A program made the position numbers and the translations under genes. From positions 1-44,169 of the forward strand of contig JAGBCQ010000015.1 in assembly GCA_017937925.1 (NCBI GenBank): a stretch of 44,169 nt of DNA, written 5' to 3'. The notes beneath the pieces were generated by a model, which saw nothing but the letters and a program-made list of their open reading frames with translations, ran no database searches and was not told the DNA's origin. This document shows, in pieces, positions 7,629-15,880 of the stretch (the stretch's first letter is position 1; each line of letters begins with the position of its first letter). Origin of the DNA: Paraprevotella sp. (GTDB lineage: Bacteria; Bacteroidota; Bacteroidia; Bacteroidales; Bacteroidaceae).

Positions 7629-8435
7629 ATGGGAACTGTTGATTTGACATATTTAGGACTTGGAGCAGGTTTGTTATTGATGTTACTGCCTTTTTATTTC
7701 CTTTGGCGCTATCGTACAGGACTGCTTGGAGCTGCCGTGCTGGGTACGGTGCGAATGACAATTCAATTGCTCCTTATCGGTATCTATCTGCGTTTCCTTT
7801 TTAAGTGGGACTGTGCATGGGTCAATCTGTTGTGGATGACGGTAATGGCGCTTATTGCTTCTCACACTGCTGTAAGTAGGACTTCATTAAAACGCAGTGT
7901 CCTATTCATGCCTGTTTTTGTGGGTTTTCTTGTTACCGTTCTTTTAGTGGCAGTTTACTTTTTAGGTGTTGTGATGGGACTGGACGAGGTGTTCGCAGCT
8001 CGTTTCTTTATTCCAATAGTGGGTGTCCTTTTCGGTAATATGCTTACAGTGAATATTATGGCTGTAAACGTATATTATGGAGAGTTGAGCCGTGAACAGC
8101 AGATGTATTATTATTTATTAGGAAACGGAGCGACCCGTTTTGAGGCAACGTTGCCTTTTCTGAGGTCGGCTGTCATCAAATCTTTTTCACCTTGTATTGC
8201 AAACATGGCGGTGTTAGGTATTGTTTCGTTTCCGGGAACGATGATAGGGCAAATTCTAGGTGGAACAATCCCGGAAGTGGCTATCAAATATCAGTTGATG
8301 ATAAGTGTTATTACGGTGGTGTCTGCCATGCTTTCATTGGTTATAACCATTGCATTGTCTTCTAGGCGCACTTTTGATGCCTATGGCCGACTTTTGCCGG
8401 TGTTCAGAGAAGAAAACGTTGCTAAAAAAGTATAA
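7629..8435 (+). CDS. fetB: ABC transporter permease, FetB/YbbM (UPF0014) family
   Basis: About 268 residues from the ATG at 7629, which I prefer over an in-frame GTG at 7602 that would overlap the ATPase gene; AAGGA precedes the ATG. There are about seven membrane helices. The signature region FFIPIVGVLFGNMLTVN and the conserved ATRFEATLPFLRSAVIKSF loop (probable coupling helix to the ATPase) followed by FPGTMIGQILGG are typical of the UPF0014 family. It is translationally close to fetA. Inner-membrane metal (iron) export is the known role of the E. coli member; the substrate here is inferred. Confidence 0.87.
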   Translation: MGTVDLTYLGLGAGLLLMLLPFYFLWRYRTGLLGAAVLGTVRMTIQLLLIGIYLRFLFKWDCAWVNLLWMTVMALIASHTAVSRTSLKRSVLFMPVFVGFLVTVLLVAVYFLGVVMGLDEVFAARFFIPIVGVLFGNMLTVNIMAVNVYYGELSREQQMYYYLLGNGATRFEATLPFLRSAVIKSFSPCIANMAVLGIVSFPGTMIGQILGGTIPEVAIKYQLMISVITVVSAMLSLVITIALSSRRTFDAYGRLLPVFREENVAKKV

Positions 8436-8449
8436 ATCTGTCGTTTCTT

Positions 8450-8480
8450 TTTGTGAAGTCGTGCGCTTTTCTTATTTTTG
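8450..8480 (+). promoter_or_regulatory. promoter of the Nif3-like gene
   Basis: TTTG at 8450-8453, 19 bases, TATTTTTG at 8473-8480: a full match to the Bacteroidetes consensus. The GTG start at 8498 follows 17 bases after the -7 element. Confidence 0.65.
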
Positions 8481-8497
8481 CATAAATTTTCTATGAC

Positions 8498-9307
8498 GTG
8501 AAAATTAAGGAAGTAGTAGCTGCCCTTGAAAGATTCGCGCCTTTGCCCTTGCAGGAAGACTATGATAATGCCGGCTTGCAAGTTGGATTGACAGAGGCGG
8601 AAGTATCAGGGGCTTTATTGTGTCTTGACGTGACTGAGGATGTGATAGACGAAGCACTGACATTGGGATGTAACTTGATTATATCCCATCATCCTTTGTT
8701 GTTTCGAGGGGTTAAATGCGTGAGCGACCGTAATATCGTGGAACGCTGTTTGCGTAGGGCTATTTGTAATGGCATCGTGATTTATTCAGCACACACCAAT
8801 ATGGATAATGCTGAGGACGGCGTAAATTTTAAAATCGCAGAGAAAATAGGGCTGCAACAAGTTGAGTTGCTCAATCCACGTACGGTAAAGGTGACTACTG
8901 ATGGCGTGACACGTTCGGTTATGGCAGGTAACGGAGTGGTAGGTATTTTACCTTTACCGGAAGATTCGTTGGCATTCCTGCAACGTATAAAGGCCGCATT
9001 CCATATTGAATGTATGATGCACAATGAACTATTGCAACGTCCGATTCAAAAGGTTGTGATATGTGGGGGAGCAGGCGATTTTCTGCTCGATGAAGCGTTG
9101 GCAGAACAAGCAGATGCGTTTTTAACGGGAGAGATGCACTACCATTTCTACTTCGGGCACGAGCAGGAAATACAAATTGCCGTGATGGGACATTACCAGA
9201 GCGAGCAATATACGAAAGAAATTTTTTATTCAATCATAGGTGAGGCTTTCCCCGAACTGCCGGTTTACATGACGACAGCGGACACCAATCCTATTAAATA
9301 TTTATAA
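8498..9307 (+). CDS. Nif3-like dinuclear metal-centre protein (DUF34)
   Basis: 269 residues starting with GTG at 8498; the nearby ATG at 8493 runs into a stop after one codon. Metal-ligand motifs of the Nif3/DUF34 family are visible: ISHHPLLF (near residue 65), HTNMDNAEDGVN (near 100) and a C-terminal GHYQSEQYT. The family is very widely conserved. It has been proposed to act as GTP cyclohydrolase-like enzyme or metal chaperone, but no general function is settled. The next gene encodes a zinc-ribbon coiled-coil protein, a neighbour pairing I know from other Bacteroidetes. Confidence 0.9.
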   Translation: MKIKEVVAALERFAPLPLQEDYDNAGLQVGLTEAEVSGALLCLDVTEDVIDEALTLGCNLIISHHPLLFRGVKCVSDRNIVERCLRRAICNGIVIYSAHTNMDNAEDGVNFKIAEKIGLQQVELLNPRTVKVTTDGVTRSVMAGNGVVGILPLPEDSLAFLQRIKAAFHIECMMHNELLQRPIQKVVICGGAGDFLLDEALAEQADAFLTGEMHYHFYFGHEQEIQIAVMGHYQSEQYTKEIFYSIIGEAFPELPVYMTTADTNPIKYL

Positions 9308-9312
9308 TACTT

Positions 9313-10140
9313 ATGGCTAAAGAAGTAAAGAAAGAAGCAGTAGATCTTACTATTGAGGAAAGATTGAAGAACTTGTACGAGTTGCAGACCATGCTTTCGG
9401 AAATCGACAAGATTAAGACGTTGCGTGGTGAGTTGCCTTTGGAAGTTCAAGACTTGGAAGATGAAATCGAAGGTTTGACAACAAGAACAGAGAAAATTCG
9501 TACAGAGATTGCAGAATTGAATAGCGATATCGCTAATCGTAAGATTGCTATTGAAACGAGCAATGCAGCTATCGCAAAGTATAACGAGCAGTTGAACAAT
9601 GTTCGTAACAATCGTGAGTACGAATCATTGAGCAAGGAGATTGAGTTCCAAACATTGGACGTTCAACTCAACGAAAAGCGTATTCGTGAGGCGCAGGCTG
9701 CCATCGAGCATAAGAATGAAGAAATAGCCCGTTGTGCAGAAGTGATGGAAGACCGCCGTGCCGATTTGGACGTGAAGAAGTCAGAATTGAATGAGATTGT
9801 ATCGGAAACAAAAGCAGAAGAAGAAAAATTGCGTGAGCAAGCTAAAGCTTTAGAGGCTACTATCGAACCACGCTTGTTGATGTCGTTCAAGCGCATCCGT
9901 AAGAACAGCCGCAATGGTTTGGGTATCGTTTACGTGCAACGCGATGCTTGTGGTGGTTGCTTTAACAAAATTCCGCCCCAACGTCAGTTGGACATCCGTA
10001 TGCGTAAGAAAATCATCGTATGCGAGTATTGTGGCCGTATCATGATAGACCCGGAATTAGCTGGTGTACAAACAGAAGTAAAACCTGTTGAGGAGAAGCC
10101 AAAGCGTCGTCGTCGCGCAGCAGCTGCTGAAGAAGCATAA
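9313..10140 (+). CDS. zinc ribbon domain protein with long coiled coil (C4-type, DUF164-like)
   Basis: 275 residues. Residues about 15-190 are one long charged, heptad-rich coiled coil. Then follows a four-cysteine zinc ribbon with CGGC (Cys213, Cys216) and CEYC (Cys237, Cys240), and a basic tail (KPKRRRRAAAA). It starts 5 bases after the Nif3-like gene. The family is sometimes annotated as nucleic-acid binding because of the ribbon; no enzymatic motif is present. The basic tail would suit nucleic acid contact, which is inference. A strong terminator follows at 10160-10195. Confidence 0.88.
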   Translation: MAKEVKKEAVDLTIEERLKNLYELQTMLSEIDKIKTLRGELPLEVQDLEDEIEGLTTRTEKIRTEIAELNSDIANRKIAIETSNAAIAKYNEQLNNVRNNREYESLSKEIEFQTLDVQLNEKRIREAQAAIEHKNEEIARCAEVMEDRRADLDVKKSELNEIVSETKAEEEKLREQAKALEATIEPRLLMSFKRIRKNSRNGLGIVYVQRDACGGCFNKIPPQRQLDIRMRKKIIVCEYCGRIMIDPELAGVQTEVKPVEEKPKRRRRAAAAEEA

Positions 10141-10159
10141 TTTCTTTTCATAATATTTT

Positions 10160-10195
10160 ACGCCTCGTTATCTGCTTGATTGGATAACGAGGCGT
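10160..10195 (+). terminator. terminator after the Nif3/zinc-ribbon operon
   Basis: Perfect 13-bp stem ACGCCTCGTTATC (10160-10172) with its complement at 10183-10195, a ten-base loop, then a T-rich but broken tail. Confidence 0.7.
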
Positions 10196-10270
10196 ATTGT
10201 TTAAATATTTTTAGAGTAATTGTTGTTTCATGAAATGATGCTGTGATGGTGACATTATGTCGATACAATA

Positions 10271-10304
10271 ATTAAGGCTTCCTGCGTGCGCAAGAAGCCT
10301 TAAT
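10271..10304. terminator. 11-bp hairpin between convergent genes
   Basis: ATTAAGGCTTC (10271-10281) pairs with 10294-10304. It lies just downstream of the DASS transporter stop (minus strand). Neither side has a clean T run, so it may work in both directions or only protect RNA ends. Confidence 0.5.
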
Positions 10305-10327
10305 TTATGATGGTTATTGGAATATCT

Positions 10328-11842
10328 TTAGATGAGTCCGTTAGAGCCTAAGAATATCAGCATGCCATAACCCAATATAAGACCGATGAACCCCATGATA
10401 AGACCTACTTTTTGCATGTCTTTTTGTTCTATCATACCCGTAGCATGAGCCAAAGCGTTGGGAGGAGTACTGATAGGTAATACCATAGCCAAAGACGAAC
10501 CGATAGCTACACCGATAAGCAATGTGCTGACACCGCCAAGTGCATCAAGACTGCCACCCATACTGCCACCGGCAATAGCAAGGATTGGAACAAGCAAAGC
10601 CGCTGTCGCTGTGTGGGAAATGAAGTTTGCCATTGCATAGCAAATCAATCCTGAACCTACAATCATTGCTACAGGTGACCATGTATGGAATGGAATAGCT
10701 TCAATCATCTTCTGAGCTAGATGTGTCTCATTAAGAGCAACACCGAGAGCAAAACCGCCGGCAACCATCCAAAGAACGCTCCAGTTGATTTCCTCAAGGT
10801 CGCGACGAGTGATGACACCGATGGCGCAGAATACTGCGACCGGAATCATAGCTACTACGTTAGAGTTGACCCCTGTGAACTTGTCTGACATCCATAGTAG
10901 AACGGTGATAGCAAAAGTGACATATACCACAATTGAGCGCCAATCTTTCTTCGCTTCTCCTTTAATATCTAAAACGATGGTCTTTTGCTTAAATGGGAAC
11001 AAACGTAAAAGAAGTATCCACGCGATGAGAATCACTACGATTGTGAAAGGAAGCATGAATGTCATCCACTCACCGAAACCGATATTCATATTCAAACCTT
11101 CAGGGTCGTTCAAATATTTCAAAGCGATAGCATTGGGAGGTGTACCAATAGGAGTTCCCATACCACCTACATTGGCTGCCACCGGGATAGCCATGGCAAG
11201 ACCGATACGTCCCTTGCCGTCAGCAGGGAGAGCCTTGAGTACAGGGGTCAAGAAGGTCAGCATCATAGCGGCTGTGGCAGTGTTGCTTAAAAACATAGAG
11301 AAGATGCCTGTAACGATGATAAAACCTAGAAGTACGAATCGTGACTGTGTACCGAAAGGTTTAAGCATCACGCGAGCCAGCATACTGTCCAATCCTGTTT
11401 TAGTAGCAGCAATGGCTAAGATGAAACCACCGATGAATAGCATAATAATGGGGTCTGCAAAACAGTGCATGATGGACTTGTACTTGACAGCTTGTCCTAG
11501 TTGCTCAGCGGGAATACCTTCGCTGAAAAACCATAAACTACTGTCAGAAACGCTGAGTAACAAGAGTACTACAACGGTTACAGAGGTCGTCCAAGCCGGA
11601 ATGGCTTCCAGAACCCACATTAGGGTGGCGAATACAAAAATGGCAATGGTGCGTTGTTGAATCAGTGTTAATCCTTCAATACCTAATAAATCGGTAGGCA
11701 TACACCAAATAGCCAATGATGTGATAATTGCTACAGCCAACTTGATGCACATGGAGACTCTACGGTCCTCGGCAAGTCGTTTGGCCTTTTTCATTTCATG
11801 ATAGGCTTCGACAAGATGGAAGCCCAAGAAGTTCTTAAACAT
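10328..11842 (-). CDS. DASS/SLC13 family sodium-dependent anion symporter
   Basis: 504 residues, about 11-12 membrane helices. The two inverted-repeat substrate motifs of the DASS family are present: SNTATAAMM followed by ANVGGMGTPIGTPPNAIAL, and SHTATAALLVP followed by PISTPPNALAHATG. Members import dicarboxylates (succinate, malate, citrate) or sulfate with sodium. The double S-N/H-T with T-P-P-N pattern fits di/tricarboxylates, but the substrate cannot be fixed here. A cytosolic basic N-terminus (KKAKRLAEDRR) precedes the first helix. A TACCTTTG element lies 31 bases before the ATG (11873-11880). It is a single-gene unit. Confidence 0.92.
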   Translation of the reverse strand: MFKNFLGFHLVEAYHEMKKAKRLAEDRRVSMCIKLAVAIITSLAIWCMPTDLLGIEGLTLIQQRTIAIFVFATLMWVLEAIPAWTTSVTVVVLLLLSVSDSSLWFFSEGIPAEQLGQAVKYKSIMHCFADPIIMLFIGGFILAIAATKTGLDSMLARVMLKPFGTQSRFVLLGFIIVTGIFSMFLSNTATAAMMLTFLTPVLKALPADGKGRIGLAMAIPVAANVGGMGTPIGTPPNAIALKYLNDPEGLNMNIGFGEWMTFMLPFTIVVILIAWILLLRLFPFKQKTIVLDIKGEAKKDWRSIVVYVTFAITVLLWMSDKFTGVNSNVVAMIPVAVFCAIGVITRRDLEEINWSVLWMVAGGFALGVALNETHLAQKMIEAIPFHTWSPVAMIVGSGLICYAMANFISHTATAALLVPILAIAGGSMGGSLDALGGVSTLLIGVAIGSSLAMVLPISTPPNALAHATGMIEQKDMQKVGLIMGFIGLILGYGMLIFLGSNGLI

Positions 11843-11872
11843 GACTTAAAAGGATTTTAATTAAAATTGCTG

Positions 11873-11880
11873 CAAAGGTA
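11873..11880 (-). promoter_or_regulatory. -7 element of the DASS transporter gene
   Basis: TACCTTTG on the minus strand, exact TAnnTTTG match, 31 bases before the start codon. Confidence 0.55.
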
Positions 11881-11916
11881 ATGCTTTTTTGCCTGATAAA
11901 TCAGGAATTTTCATAC

Positions 11917-11944
11917 AAAAAAGACGTACTTGATAAAAAGTACG
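11917..11944 (-). terminator. intrinsic terminator of the choloylglycine hydrolase gene
   Basis: On the minus strand CGTACTT...AAGTACG (7 bp, six-base loop, 11925-11944) is followed by a T-rich run with six consecutive T (A at 11917-11922). Confidence 0.7.
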
Positions 11945-11979
11945 CCTCTTATATAGTAAATAGACTCCAAATATACCTT

Positions 11980-13044
11980 TTATTTGATAGAAATCATTTC
12001 AATGGGTTGTTCTTGTTGTTTGTCTAATGGGTGTGATTGATATTTTACCGTACTGAAATCGATTTTCTTCATGTCGATACAACGTATTGTATTGTTGAAT
12101 GCAGTCTTATAATACACTTTCCGATGGGTTAAGTCAATGGCAGAAGTCCATTGAGTTGCGCTTGGAAGGTCCGGTCCCTCACCGTATGGATGTTCTATAC
12201 CAATAGGAATGTCAAAGTTGTTCAAGATATGGAAACATTGTTTTACAGTTTCAAAACCGGAATCTTGCTTGGGCGCAGTGGCACGGAAAAAGGCCGCACG
12301 AACAAATCGTGATGGCGGAGTCGCATCACCGGGAAGACCGAGAAATCCTGTATTACCACCCAAAGGGCGAAGAGTGCGGTTTCCCAATCGCTGTTTAGGT
12401 GCGTCGCCTGGAAATAGATTGATGTAGTTGTTCAAATTGGTAAGGTGCCATTCAAATCCGGGAGCGTTCGTGATGACACCTACCGTGTTTTCAAAGAAAT
12501 GAGGGATACCGTTGACGATTTCCAATACGACTTGTCTGCCACTTGCGTCGCCTATGCGCCAGTGTACCACTGAATTGGCATCAAGACCTACGATGCGTAC
12601 GGAATGAATAGCTGCCATGACCTCATCTACATTTTTGAATTGGCTCAACATCCATTGGTTCAGTTGAAGGTCACCTATGGTTTGCGCTTTCGAACGTTCG
12701 TTGTACTCGGTATAGCTGCCGTAAGCAGGGAAGAAGAATAGGCCGGTAGAGAGTCCTTCTTCATTGATGCCTTCAGCAATAAATTCATTTCTAACTACAG
12801 ACAATCCCACAACGCCATATTTGGCTACATACTTCATGCCTTCTGCGTCCTCCGGTGTGAATGAGCGTAGTTCTTGTCCTCGAGGGATGATGACATACTC
12901 GCTAGGGAGAGCCATTTGTGCGGCTTCAATAGTGCGCGCTTGAACATAACTTCCGTCTTTTGCAGTGAGTGAGATGCCGGTGCAAGCCATAGTCGGTATT
13001 ATTCCACCAATAATGGCATTTAATCCGATAAATACTTTTTTCAT
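11980..13044 (-). CDS. choloylglycine hydrolase family protein (bile salt hydrolase / penicillin V acylase)
   Basis: 354 residues. A signal peptide ends right before Cys21 (PTMACTGISL), the N-terminal nucleophile of this Ntn-hydrolase family once the leader is removed, so export and activation are coupled. The following QARTIEAAQ contains the conserved Arg near the nucleophile. The region GVITNAPGFEWHLTNLNNY and the late SATQWTSAIDLTHRKVYYKT are family landmarks. Such enzymes cleave the amide bond of conjugated bile acids or phenoxymethyl penicillin. The Gram-negative periplasmic type in Bacteroides can be a true bile salt hydrolase, but substrate is not decidable here. The start is backed by an unusually strong Shine-Dalgarno sequence and a promoter at 13109-13139. 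Confidence 0.92.
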   Translation of the reverse strand: MKKVFIGLNAIIGGIIPTMACTGISLTAKDGSYVQARTIEAAQMALPSEYVIIPRGQELRSFTPEDAEGMKYVAKYGVVGLSVVRNEFIAEGINEEGLSTGLFFFPAYGSYTEYNERSKAQTIGDLQLNQWMLSQFKNVDEVMAAIHSVRIVGLDANSVVHWRIGDASGRQVVLEIVNGIPHFFENTVGVITNAPGFEWHLTNLNNYINLFPGDAPKQRLGNRTLRPLGGNTGFLGLPGDATPPSRFVRAAFFRATAPKQDSGFETVKQCFHILNNFDIPIGIEHPYGEGPDLPSATQWTSAIDLTHRKVYYKTAFNNTIRCIDMKKIDFSTVKYQSHPLDKQQEQPIEMISIK

Positions 13045-13350
13045 AACAAATCCTCCTTTTACCTTAATTAAAAAATGTACAGCTTCAATGAGTGTTGCTG
13101 TGATGTGTCAAAAGTACGGCTTATTTTATCGCTTGCAACTTTTTATGGTATAAATAAGTTTAAGGTGAATTTAAAAAAGATGAAATGAAACGTGATGGTA
13201 TGTTACCAGTATTTAAGAAGTTAAAAGTGTGAGAACCAACGTTAAAAATAGTCCGCAAGAAGATTTATTTCCAAATCGCTGAGATTTTAATATTTTCGTC
13301 CAAATGTTCGGGCGATTACTTTTACGCGATTCTCAGCGATTGGGATTTTC
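13045..13350. other. 306-base gap: promoter plus inverted repeat
   Basis: No open reading frame of note. The right-hand part of the gap beside the HsdR_N stop holds an 11-bp inverted repeat AATCGCTGAGA (13274-13284) with its complement at 13331-13341, 46 bases apart. The left part carries the promoter and ribosome binding site of the choloylglycine hydrolase gene. The rest is AT-rich without recognisable signal. Confidence 0.6.
13109..13139 (-). promoter_or_regulatory. promoter of the choloylglycine hydrolase gene
   Basis: GTTG at 13136-13139, 19 bases, TACTTTTG at 13109-13116 (minus strand). An AGGAGG Shine-Dalgarno sequence lies 7 bases before the ATG at 13044. This is rare in Bacteroidetes, where most genes lack one, and suggests high translation. 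Confidence 0.6.
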
Positions 13351-13815
13351 TTAAATAATTACGTCAGGTATTTGTTGGTAGTCAGGTATGTCTTGAAGGA
13401 ACTCATAGGTGTTTTCTTTGTAGTTCATACGGCAGCAGTAATGTTGCAATCCGTTTGATACAATTAAATAATCCACATGCAACACCATGTTGTATCGAGA
13501 GATTTGATTGAATACTTTTTGCGTAATTTCGATATGAGGTGCTTTGTATTCTATAATAACGCGAGGGTGTGCTTGTTTGTCGTAAACTACAGTGTCGCAA
13601 CGTTTTGTCGTCCCGTTGAGGTTGAGCTGAATCTCGTTGGCTATAAGTCCGGTAGGATAACCTTTCTGTTCTGTAAGATAGTGAACAAAATGTTGACGTA
13701 CCCACTCTTCTGGGGTGAGTGCGACAAATTTTCGGCGTAAATCATCGAATATGAAATGACGTCCGTCGCGTTTTGTTACTTTTATTGGGTATTGTGGAAG
13801 ATTTAATGCGAACAT
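13351..13815 (-). CDS. stand-alone HsdR N-terminal domain protein (PD-(D/E)xK nuclease fold)
   Basis: 154 residues corresponding to the N-terminal nuclease domain of type I restriction HsdR subunits, without helicase or other partner. A PD-(D/E)xK-like site is visible: Glu61 (NEIQLNL), Asp74 (KRCDTVVYD) and Glu89-x-Lys91 (VIIEYKAP). No methylase or specificity gene is nearby, so this is not a restriction-modification system. It is divergent from amn, with a 59-base gap. The arrangement next to amn and holA is one I recall from several Bacteroidetes, which suggests a housekeeping DNA role; that role is unknown. Confidence 0.85.
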   Translation of the reverse strand: MFALNLPQYPIKVTKRDGRHFIFDDLRRKFVALTPEEWVRQHFVHYLTEQKGYPTGLIANEIQLNLNGTTKRCDTVVYDKQAHPRVIIEYKAPHIEITQKVFNQISRYNMVLHVDYLIVSNGLQHYCCRMNYKENTYEFLQDIPDYQQIPDVII

Positions 13816-13819
13816 TTGC

Positions 13820-13827
13820 TAACTTTG
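13820..13827 (+). promoter_or_regulatory. amn: -7 element of amn
   Basis: TAACTTTG matches TAnnTTTG exactly. It lies 5 bases from the divergent HsdR_N start codon and 47 bases before the amn ATG. The -33 region is weak. Confidence 0.5.
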
Positions 13828-13856
13828 CAAGGAATACTCCTCTTGTTTATCGAGGA

Positions 13857-13864
13857 CAAAAATA
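13857..13864 (-). promoter_or_regulatory. -7 element of the HsdR_N gene
   Basis: TATTTTTG on the minus strand, 41 bases before the start codon at 13815. It lies beside the amn start codon on the other strand, so the two promoters interleave within one gap of under 60 bases. Confidence 0.45.
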
Positions 13865-13874
13865 AGTAAAAACG

Positions 13875-14651
13875 ATGAAAACGAAAGCGGAAATCGTAGA
13901 AAATTGGTTGCCACGATACACTCAACATGCTCTTTCAGACTTTGGGGAGAGTGTATTACTCACTAATTTCAATAATTATGTGGATATTTTTTGTGACCAA
14001 ATGGGAATAGAACATCCCGGCTATGATGCTAATATGCGTATGGCTACGGCTGATAACATTACGATAATCAATTTCGGTATGGGCAGTCCGAATGCTGCAA
14101 TCATTATGGATTTGTTGAGTGCGATATCGCCGAAAGCCTGCTTGTTTTTAGGTAAGTGTGGAGGAATCTCAACAAAAACTAAGTTGGGTGATTTGATACT
14201 GCCTTTAGCAGGAATACGAGGAGAAGGAACATCGAATGATTATTATCCGCCTGAAGTGCCGGCATTGCCCGCTTTTATGTTGCAACGTGCTGTTTCTACG
14301 GCAATTAGAGATGCTCAGCGTGATTATTGGTCGGGTACGGTATATACTACTAACCGACGTATATGGGAGCATGATGAACAGTTTAAGGAATATTTGAAAG
14401 CCACCCGTGCAATGGCGGTTGATATGGAAACGGCAACACTGTTTACTTGTGGTTTTGCCAATCATATTCCTACAGGCGCATTGCTTTTGGTATCGGACAA
14501 TCCGATGACACCGGAAGGCGTAAAAACCGTAGAAAGTGACAAGAAAGTGACGAATAATTTTGCGTCGGAGCATGTCGCGATAGGTATTCAGGCTTTACGA
14601 CTGATACTTGGCAAACGACAGACTGTGAAACATCTTAAATTTGATTGGTAA
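13875..14651 (+). CDS. amn: AMP nucleosidase (short, catalytic-domain form)
   Basis: 258 residues of the nucleoside phosphorylase/hydrolase fold. Landmarks: INFGMGSPNAAIIMDLL, FLGKCGGISTKTKLGDLILP, the substrate loop RGEGTSNDYYPPEVPA, and AVDMETATLFTCGF, where the Glu of M-E binds the ribose and near the end LLVSDNPMTPEG supplies the Asp. Cleaves AMP to adenine and ribose-5-phosphate. E. coli Amn has an additional N-terminal regulatory domain that is absent here, as is usual in Bacteroidetes. holA follows by 17 bases. Confidence 0.92.
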   Translation: MKTKAEIVENWLPRYTQHALSDFGESVLLTNFNNYVDIFCDQMGIEHPGYDANMRMATADNITIINFGMGSPNAAIIMDLLSAISPKACLFLGKCGGISTKTKLGDLILPLAGIRGEGTSNDYYPPEVPALPAFMLQRAVSTAIRDAQRDYWSGTVYTTNRRIWEHDEQFKEYLKATRAMAVDMETATLFTCGFANHIPTGALLLVSDNPMTPEGVKTVESDKKVTNNFASEHVAIGIQALRLILGKRQTVKHLKFDW

Positions 14652-14668
14652 TATATAATAAGGTATAG

Positions 14669-15697
14669 ATGGCTGTTAAGAAAGAAGGAATAACTTACGA
14701 GGAAATCGTCCGCTCCGTCAGAGCCGGTAAGTATGCGCCCATTTATTATTTAATGGGCGAAGAGGATTATTATATAGACCGTTTGAGTGAATTTATAACT
14801 GATTCAGCACTTAAAGAAGACGAAAAAGATTTCAATTTGACGGTTTGTTATGGTGCTGACGTGACGGTAGATGACGTTATAAATGCTGCAAAACGTTTTC
14901 CTATGATGGCTGAAAGGCAGGTTGTATTGGTGCGTGAAGCTCAGCAATTGGAAGAACGTGATAAGTTATCTTTCTATTTAGCTCATCCGCAACCATCTAC
15001 AATTCTTATTTTGTGCCATAAACACGGTGTTTTGGATAGACGAAAGAAATTGGCGGCTGATATTCAGAAAGTAGGGGTGTTGTTTGAGTCAAAAAGACTT
15101 TATGACAACCAACTACCAAGTTTCGTTACCTCTTATTTACAGCGTAAGGACGGTATAAAAATGGATTCCAATGCTGTTTTAATGATTTGTGAGTATGTCG
15201 GAAGTGATTTGTCTCGTTTGACAGGCGAATTAGACAAACTGATATTGGCATTAAGAGAAGGGGAGAAACAAATCAATGCCGATTTTGTAGAGCGTCATGT
15301 AGGTATAAGCAAAGATTTTAACAATTTTGAACTACTGGCGGCTTTGATAGATAAGGATGTGTTGAAGGTTAATAGGATAGTAAAATATTTTAACGATAAT
15401 CCAAAAGGATACTCATTACAATTTACGCTTTCAACTTTGTTCGGATTTTTCAGTAATCTGATGGTTGCTTATTACTCACCGATAAAAACGGAAGAGGGGA
15501 TAGCTGAGTGGATTGAGCAACCAGTATGGCAGGTTAGAAAAAATATACTGCCGGGCTTAAAAAAGTTTTCGGGTGTAAAAACGATGCAGATAATTGAAAA
15601 AATACGCGAAACCGATGCAAAATCGAAAGGAATTGGTAATACAATTGCTGATTCTGGCGCTCTTTTAACCGAATTAACCCACTTTATTTTGCATTAA
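14669..15697 (+). CDS. holA: DNA polymerase III subunit delta
   Basis: 342 residues, normal length. The sequence shows the HolA N-terminal domain (PIYYLMGEEDYYIDRL), the strand LVREAQQLEERDKL, the helical middle SDLSRLTGELDKLILAL-like element, and the C-terminal collar helices (NNFELLAALIDKDVLK). Delta opens the sliding clamp as part of the clamp-loader complex. It follows amn closely and ends before a long AT-rich gap with two hairpins. Confidence 0.93.
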   Translation: MAVKKEGITYEEIVRSVRAGKYAPIYYLMGEEDYYIDRLSEFITDSALKEDEKDFNLTVCYGADVTVDDVINAAKRFPMMAERQVVLVREAQQLEERDKLSFYLAHPQPSTILILCHKHGVLDRRKKLAADIQKVGVLFESKRLYDNQLPSFVTSYLQRKDGIKMDSNAVLMICEYVGSDLSRLTGELDKLILALREGEKQINADFVERHVGISKDFNNFELLAALIDKDVLKVNRIVKYFNDNPKGYSLQFTLSTLFGFFSNLMVAYYSPIKTEEGIAEWIEQPVWQVRKNILPGLKKFSGVKTMQIIEKIRETDAKSKGIGNTIADSGALLTELTHFILH

Positions 15698-15802
15698 AAC
15701 CCTGTTTTTTGATTTTTCTGGAGTCTTTCTAGAAATGTTAAAAAGTAACATATAATCCTTTTTAATAAGCATTTAGCGCTTTTCTTAAACGCTGAGATTT
15801 TG

Positions 15803-15838
15803 ATATTCTGACGTGAATTATACTTCAGGTCAGAATAT
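15803..15838 (+). terminator. hairpin after holA
   Basis: Ten-base stem ATATTCTGAC (15803-15812) pairs with 15829-15838, extended inward by four more pairs after one mismatch, and followed by TTTAATATT. About 105 bases after the holA stop. Probable terminator. Confidence 0.5.
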
Positions 15839-15854
15839 TTTAATATTCCAAAAA

Positions 15855-15880
15855 ACTGAGAAAAAACGATTTTTCTCAGT
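15855..15880. terminator. 11-bp hairpin with four-base loop
   Basis: ACTGAGAAAAA (15855-15865) pairs with 15870-15880, loop ACGA. A and T runs on both sides make it a possible bidirectional terminator. Confidence 0.5.

Noticed and set aside
13351-13815. Type I restriction-modification or defence island
   Set aside because: Only the N-terminal nuclease domain is present; flanking genes are housekeeping.
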